Origin: Rhabditoides inermis
Lineage: Eukaryota; Nematoda; Chromadorea; Rhabditida; Rhabditidae
Reading direction: 5' to 3'
NCBI GenBank assembly: GCA_963966185.1
Contig: CAWZYM010000312.1
Span: 62,001 to 126,000 of the forward strand
Length of the DNA stretch: 64,000 nt
Shown in pieces: positions 58,259 through 64,000 of this stretch. A model generated the notes under the pieces. That model searched no databases. It saw only the letters and a list, made by a program, of their open reading frames with translations, and was not told the origin of the DNA. Positions within the stretch are counted from its first letter, which is position 1, and each line of letters opens with the position of its first letter. The translations under genes were made by a program, and so were the position numbers.

Positions 58259-61200
58259 ATGTCCCGCATACACATCAGAGAGTGCGTCTCTCTCTCTCTC
58301 CCTCTCTTCTCCCCCCTCTCTCTCCCTCCCTCCCTCCCACTCTCTCTCTCTTCCCATTCTCTTCTCGGGTTTTCTCTCTCATCCCTCTCTCCTCCCTCTC
58401 TCTCCCTCCCTCCCACTCTCTCTCTCTCTCACTCCCTTCTTCCAGCCTCTTCGGAATCCCACGCCGTCACCGCCGCCGTTACGAAGAGGAAGAGGACAAC
58501 TGCTCCGTCTACTGCGTGGGTATACTGTACCTACCGTAACCCTAGGAATACCGTACTCTTACCGTAATTCTAGTACGAAGACAACGCGCCTCGCTCTGAG
58601 TACGAGATGGAGAAGGAGAAGAAGAGGAGTCTGCTGGGTCGGGTGAAGAAGAGGGTGAAGGCGGTGTTCAAGGGAAAGGAGAGGGAGGAGGAGGAGGTGG
58701 GAAAGGGGCATCGATTGATATTGATAGATAGTTTATGTATCACGTAGCATGATTCTCATTAGCGGTAAATTAAACTGTTCCATTTGCCCATCTTCTGAAA
58801 CGTACCTGTTCTTGTAGAATTGAAACGACATATATAGCACATAGACAAAGAGCAAAATATTTTCTATATTTCACAATAAAAAGTTTTTGAAGTAGCGTAC
58901 CTAGACTTGCATTAATTTCTCAAACCACTTTCTCTACCAGTCGCCGTTGTGAAACGTACTTGACGATATGATTATATGATTATATATATTTATATATATA
59001 TATAATATGTATGATATATAATATATATATGATATACAATATATGTAAGATGATATATATGATATGAATGATATATAAGATTATATTATATATAATATAT
59101 CGTGTTTGTTTTGAGATGGAGCAGCCTCGGACGACGCACTCTGGCCGAGTCGTGCACATTCTGCCCACACTCGCACCCGAGTGGCATGAGATGGAGAAGG
59201 TCGGAGAGAGAGAGAGGGAGAGAGAGAGAATGAGGGAGATGAGTGAAGGAGGGAGGTGAGAGAGGGAGAGGGAGGGAAGGAGTGATAAGGGGAGAGAGAG
59301 AAGGAGAGGGAGGGAGGGAGGGAGAGAGAGAGAGGAAGAGGGGGAGAGAAGAAGAGGGGTAGAGAGAAGGAGAGAGGGAGGGAGGGGTGAGAGAGAGGAG
59401 AGAAGGAAAGAGAAAGAGGTAGAGATAGGGGGGAGAAGGAGAGAGAAAGATGGAGAGAGAGAGGGTGAGAGAGAGGGAGAGAGAGAGGGAGAAAGAGGGA
59501 GAAAGAGGGTAAGGGGGAGAAAGGGAGAGAGATGAAGAGAAGAGAAGAAGAGAAAGAAAAAAATGAAATAGAGGGAGAGAAAGAAAGTTAAAGAGGAGAG
59601 AGGAGGAAGGAGGGAGAGAGAGAACAAATGAAGAAAGAGCGACATTCAGAAAATGACGTTCTTCCGCCGTTGTCTTCTGCCTTCCGATGAGAAGCTGCTT
59701 GCTATGATCAACGAGAAATATCCATTCAACGACGAACTGTGGGTGACTGTTTTCAAATTACGGTAACTTACCGCACACCGCGCTTTCCAGCATGCCGACT
59801 GACGGCGAACCGGGAAGTGGATGCACGTGGCAGGTTACTATCGTTTAATTTTCGATTTGTTGATTCAAATCAAATCAAATATTTATCCAGAATCGCTTAT
59901 TCATGTACATATTGTGGTCGTCCAGGTCGTCCAGTCTTCTTGGGGGTCCAATTGACTGTAGCCTTTGCCCATCGATGGCCGTCCGCATTGTAGAGTCGTT
60001 CCGTGAACTTCCATTTCCGGTGTCGTACTTCTTGCAGAACGTCTCGTAGCCGAGTCATCTGCCGAATAGTGCTGCTCCGGATTCGGTCTCGTAGGGTGAC
60101 TCCCAGCAGCTGGCGCTCCATCTTCCGCTGCGCAGTCCGTAGTCGCATCAGTTCGGTTTGGGGGAGACTCCATGTCTCTTATCCGTACGTCAAACAGGGA
60201 AGTACTCCGGCGCGAAAGACCTTCCTGCGGTGTCGCATCGGAGCTCGTCGTATTGTCAAGAAATGCTTGTGTCGTTGGAACGCGGCCCAGCCACTCTGGA
60301 TGCGGCGGGTGATCTCGTCCACGTCGTTCTTCTGGCAGCTCAGCAGCCTCCCAAGATAGATGAACTCGTCCACGTATTCAATCCTCGTTCCGTTGAAAGT
60401 GATCTTCGTCTTGTTTGCATTCGTCATCACCATCGTTTTTTTTCCTGTTTACCTCCAGTCCGTACTTCTTGCTTTCCTCGGCAATGTCCTTGAGCATCCT
60501 TTCTGCCGCCGGTGCAGATTTCGCAAAGACGAGGTGTGTCAGCGAGCCGAGGTGTGTCAGCTGTTTTCCGTCGATGTCGAAGCCGGCGCTGTTGTACTTG
60601 AAGTCCAAGCCCTTGTACACCTTCGCGAGAACGCTGTTGAAGATGTAAGGTGAGAGGGGGCAGCCTTGCCGAGCTCCTTTTCCGATAGAGATGTCAGCCT
60701 TCGAATGTCGTAGTGCCACTCGCGTCTTTCCAGTAGAGTAGATCGCCTGCATCAGCCGTGTGTAGCTCGCATCCATTCCGTCTTCTGCCAGAGAGGTCCA
60801 TGCGTCGTCGAACTCCACACTGTCGTACGCCTTCTTGTAGTCGACGAATATGACGTAGAGTTGTAGGTTGTAGCGGTGCGCACGGTAGATCATCTCTCGG
60901 CAGGCCAGGATTTGATCAGCACACGAGTATCCTTTGCGGAATCCCGCTTGCTCCGGCGGTTGATGGTCTTCCAGGGTCTTCTGTGTTTGTGCGAGTATGC
61001 ATTTGACGAGCAGCGTGCGAGTATTATTGATTGATTATCAGAAACCACTGTGCTGGATGTACGCTGGAGACGAGCGCAAGAGTGGAAGAAAGCCAGACGG
61101 AGCATACATGTGAGGGTTACGGTACTTTCAATTTACTACGGTAACCAGTAACCAGGTTCTTCTCTCACCTCGGTTTTCTCGCGTCGACCGAGCCGGAGCC

Positions 61201-61384
61201 GGTTCCCGAATACACGGGAGTTCGCACAATGGACGAATTCCGGGAGGAGGTACTGTCTACTGTACTCGGACATCGGGTTACTGTACTTTCAATTTCCGTG
61301 TCACGATGGTTTCGCTCTCTTCCACGAGATTCACAAGGAGTGGCAGGGAGGGAAGAGGACGAAGGTAATGGTTCTCTCCCCCTC

Positions 61385-61436
<52 letters not shown>

Positions 61437-61886
61437 CTCTCTCTCTCCCTCCCTCCTTCCCCCCTCCCTCCCTCCCTCTTTCTAGCTCACTGCCCGTCTC
61501 CGCATAGCCCATGAGGACTGGTCGAATCCCGATCCCTCCAAGCGCACGGACATCGTGTGGGTTCTGGGTGAAACAATCAAATACGTTTCACGAAACCATG
61601 AAATACACTATTTATTTGTGACTATATTAACCGCACAGCTTATACCGCTGACGTAAACAATATGAACAAAGATCATTTATCGATTATCTTACCTACTTTC
61701 TAACTGTAGTGCGACCCGCGTCTTCTATGGTCCTTCCTGTCGGCCGATGGTCGATCCGCCTGATACGGTACAGGTACTGTAGGGGTACTGTAGTGGGATA
61801 CGGTATTGTGAATTGCAGATCGCGTACGGGCAGTTTCTGGCCGAGTTCAGCAGCGTCGCGGAAATGGCCAAGGTGTTCAGGGTAAG

Positions 61887-61933
<47 letters not shown>

Positions 61934-62204
61934 ACCTGACTATACCAGTAATTCCGAACTACATACTTTCACCTACTCCTACTTCGAACTACTCTGTTTC
62001 GCAAAACTATGACACTTCATTTTGAGTCACTGACTTCCTACCATCGAGATCCGAAGCTTCACTCGTTATTTGCAGGCCAACATCCGTTCGTCTCCCATTT
62101 CGATCTTCAAGATAGGCGATTTCATCATCCGCCCGAATGTGGAGAGTATGGAGGAGAACATGTGGGAGAACCTGATGGAGGAGGAGGATGTGATGGACGA
62201 ATAG
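58259..62204 (+). CDS. Protein of unknown family, 12 exons
   Basis: Exons joined by phase: 58259-58281, 58446-58515, 58574-58696, 59116-59199, 59650-59742, 61042-61109, 61156-61249, 61329-61364, 61486-61556, 61710-61773, 61819-61881, 62076-62204 (TAG); 305 aa. The first 70 residues are basic and charged (RRHRRRYEEEEDN, KKRSLLGRVKKRVKAVFKGK), which would suit a nuclear or RNA/DNA-binding protein. The rest is globular-looking (FRRCLLPSDEKLLAMINEKY, KPLCWMYAGDERKSG, RLRIAHEDWSNPDPSKR, IAYGQFLAEFSSVAEMAKVF) and ends very acidic. No signal peptide or membrane helix. The acceptor of exon 61329 is weak (CACGAG) and the first exon is short, so the 5' end is least sure. Poly(A) signal AATAAA at 62365. 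A dead RTE-like element sits in the intron 59743-61041. Family not recognised. Confidence 0.75.
58282..58440. repeat. (CT)n pyrimidine intron
   Basis: The whole intron 58282-58445 is a pyrimidine repeat. Confidence 0.95.
58970..59100. repeat. (TA)n-rich tract
   Basis: Mixed TATATA/GATATA repeats next to exon 59116-59199. Confidence 0.9.
59200..59635. repeat. Long (GA)n purine tract
   Basis: About 435 bp of nearly pure purine on the plus strand, filling the intron 59200-59649. The longest such tract in the window. Confidence 0.95.
59865..61025 (-). mobile_element. RTE-like non-LTR retrotransposon fragment, inactive
   Basis: Minus-strand reverse transcriptase pieces: IFVDYKKAYDSV, GARQGCPLSPYIFN, KYGLEVNRKK, then after a frameshift in an A8 run (plus 60437-60444) TKITFNGTRIEYVDEFIYLG and a C-terminal DEITRRIQSGWAAF region. 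The catalytic (F/Y)ADD box reads FAKS (complement 60516-60527). 5'-truncated near 61025; the 3' end carries an ATTTG-repeat tail near 59865. Lies antisense in an intron of the 58259-62204 gene. Confidence 0.85.
61376..61484. repeat. (CT)n/(CCCT)n tract
   Basis: Pyrimidine tract filling the intron before exon 61486-61556. Confidence 0.95.
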
Positions 62205-63088
62205 AGAGGGAGAGAGGGAGAGAGGAAGAGAGAGAGGAAGAGAGTGAGAGAGAGAGAGAGTGAGAGAGAGAGAAAGAGAGGGAGGAGATATACTTACGAC
62301 TTATTACTTAATACTTACATGTTCATACTGTATTTCTTTTGTCAACTGAATGTATTGGTATTACAATAAACTCTGTCAGCTATCAAACGTCAATGTTCTC
62401 ATTCTCACTCACAAGAACTAGTGTTGGTTTTGGTTACAACAACGTCCTTATTTTTTTGAATTGATTTACTGCCGATATCAAGAGTACAACAACGGAGATG
62501 AAACACAAAGGGTTTAGTCTGCGTGAAGTATCTGTCGGTGGTTCCTTCTTGTCGGCATCCGACTTGTAGGAGGGGTGGTGTCCTTGGTCTCACGCTTAGG
62601 TCGACGTCGCGACAGCCATTGTAGAAAGTGTACTCGGCGGGTTCAACTCCGTGCTCCGAGGATTCCTCAAAATCCAAAGCCAGCAGCGAACATGTAGCGG
62701 GTACCGTTGATCCAGCAATTCTCCACGTAGACCGGGCTTGGCGGGTTTGACGGGGAAAATAAACTGGGGGACCGACCACTCGTGGGCAGGGGAAGATGAT
62801 GGAATCTGTCCTTATTTTGTCTGTGTTTTAATAGCTATTTCACATTTCAAAAAAAAGTTTTATTACAACTGAAATGTCAAGAAAGAACACTGCACACACA
62901 AAAATTATTAAGATTATTAGGGGCGGAATTCGAAAAATTATTATATCATACGCTAACGCACAATCTACACAAACAAGTCACAAAAACTGCGCAGAGAGTT
63001 TGTACTTTGTACAACGACGGAGTGAGTTCACTGGAAGAGAGGCAAACGGTTGGGGTGAAGTAGATCGACAATCAATCGATAATCGATA
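62205..63088. other. Intergenic stretch with dispersed repeat A
   Basis: GA tract 62206-62285, AATAAA at 62365-62370 for the upstream gene, repeat A copy 2 at 62471-62602. A minus-strand frame of about 100 codons around 62480-62779 reads like decayed coding sequence (TWRIAGSTVPATCSLLALDF) and may be part of the same repeat element. No intact gene. Confidence 0.5.
62471..62602 (+). repeat. Dispersed repeat A, copy 2
   Basis: Matches 2041-2157. Confidence 0.75.
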
Positions 63089-63318
63089 TCACTGCTCGTG
63101 CTGCTGTCTGGCGAGTTCGGCCCGGTATTGCTGCACCTGCGACCTCAGCTGAGCCAATTCGCTCTTCAAGTCGTCGTTTTCGTTCTCCAGAATCTGGAAG
63201 AGCATTGATGAGAGAGATATAGAGGGAGATAGAAAGTGAGATAGAGAAGGAAGAGAGAGGGGGGGAAGAGAGAGAGGGGGGGGAAGAGAGAGAGGGGGGA
63301 GAAAGGGAGGTAGGTAGG

Positions 63319-63375
<57 letters not shown>

Positions 63376-63419
63376 AAGGGAGGGAGAGAGAGAGAGGGGA
63401 GAGAGAGAGGGAGGGGGGA

Positions 63420-63462
<43 letters not shown>

Positions 63463-63805
63463 AGAGAGAGAGAGGTGTCCATACCTGCACTCGCCGACTC
63501 CTATACTCGAACACTGCCCGTCTGTTGGCCCGGCATCTCTTGGCCGCTTCGTTGTTCCGCCGCCGCCGCTCGCAGTACGTGGGCTGGAAAGGAAACAGTT
63601 GTTAATTGATTAGAAATCGATCGATTGATTAATTGTTTTCTTGATTGAGTGATATATCGATTGATTGATTGATCGATCGATCGATTGCTTCCCCACCCAC
63701 CGTGCCCTCCTCTCCACTAGCAGTGGGCGAGTGGCTGTCGTATGACATGCTGTCGGAATCCGACCGAGAGGAAGTGGACATGGTGGACGAGGAACACGGC
63801 TCTTG
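63089..63805 (-). CDS. bZIP transcription factor, PAR/CES-2-like basic region, 5' partial
   Basis: Three 3' exons, all phase 0: 63701-63805 (Ser/Asp-rich, SSRSDSDSMSYDSHSPTASG), 63485-63583 and 63089-63193 (TGA). The basic region ERRRRNNEAAKRCRANRRA has the NxxAAxxCR DNA-contact pattern. The leucine zipper (QILENENDDLKSELAQLRSQ) runs directly on for about five heptads to the C-terminus, the usual place for the PAR/CES-2 and related ZIP groups. It should bind DNA as a dimer in the nucleus. The conserved Ser in many PAR-type basic regions (KRSR) is Cys here. The N-terminal part lies beyond 63805, probably past the window end. Confidence 0.85.
63205..63478. repeat. (GA)n purine tract
   Basis: Fills the intron between the two bZIP-coding exons. 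Confidence 0.95.
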
Positions 63806-64000
63806 CTGGAAGAGAACAAGATTAGATTATCGATTTATCGATTAATTGACTATCATGTATCGTCTTTTCTGCTCTACGTTTCAGTTGTTGCTTCTAGAGA
63901 ATCATGGCTCTTGCGGCAATAATCAAACTGTCATATGTTTTTATTCTATCACATCATTTGTGTACATTATGGTCAAGAAGCCCGCGACAACTGTAAAATT
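63806..64000. other. Intron of the bZIP gene up to the window edge
   Basis: A/T-rich, with one ACGTTTCA copy at 63876-63883 (antisense to the gene). No further exon is visible. Confidence 0.5.

Overview
This is eukaryotic DNA, almost certainly from a nematode and plausibly a diplogastrid such as Pristionchus; the genus is an inference. The evidence is: dense genes on both strands with many short GT-AG introns (a few GC-AG); a NAS-type astacin protease; a worm-style CK1/TTBK-like kinase; a CRAL-TRIO/GOLD protein; a bZIP with a PAR/CES-2-like basic region; and very abundant (GA)n/(CT)n tracts in introns. All gene models below were rebuilt by hand from splice sites and reading-frame phase.

Layout. 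1-4.3 kb: 3' part of an astacin-EGF-CUB metalloprotease (+). 4.6-5.05 kb: a very small secreted protein with dibasic sites (+). 5.45-7.33 kb: an inverted repeat of about 830-bp arms holding two near-identical, divergent genes for a 149/150-aa secreted protein. 8.06-9.38 kb: a 10-exon secreted protein of unknown family (+). 9.56-10.37 kb: two perfect or near-perfect hairpins. 10.6-15.3 kb: a type II membrane-anchored papain-family protein whose catalytic Cys is Gly (+). 15.6-17.7 kb: hairpin clusters and weak minus-strand gene traces. 17.85-21.16 kb: CCT1/TCP-1 alpha chaperonin (+). 21.5-31.75 kb: a 28-exon minus-strand gene for a 1,089-aa secreted or surface protein built of repeated two-exon modules, with a tRNA-Leu(UAG) gene in one intron. 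33.15-34.05 kb: a long-TIR element resembling a non-autonomous Mutator-like transposon. 34.25-34.78 kb: a UPF0729 (C18orf32-like) small protein (+). 34.9-40.6 kb: CRAL-TRIO/GOLD (SEC14-like) protein (-), with a complete CK1/TTBK-like kinase (36.7-39.4 kb, +) nested in its sixth intron. 41.5-51.9 kb: DNA topoisomerase II in 41 exons (+). 52.8-54.1 kb: small uncertain minus-strand genes. 54.2-56.3 kb: a decayed non-LTR retrotransposon (-). 58.3-62.2 kb: a 12-exon gene of unknown family (+) with a dead RTE-like element in one intron. 63.1-63.8 kb: the 3' part of a bZIP factor gene (-).

The genes do not form one pathway; they are a mix of housekeeping genes (CCT1, TOP2, UPF0729, tRNA) and lineage-specific secreted or surface proteins. 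The most interesting shared signal is not a gene: the octamer ACGTTTCA (either strand) occurs about 22 times by eye, where about two are expected by chance, and every copy I found lies in an intron, mostly antisense to the host gene. It resembles the Caenorhabditis piRNA (21U-RNA) upstream motif CTGTTTCA. A second shared intron signal is the TACTGTA/TACGGTA family in short introns of many unrelated genes.
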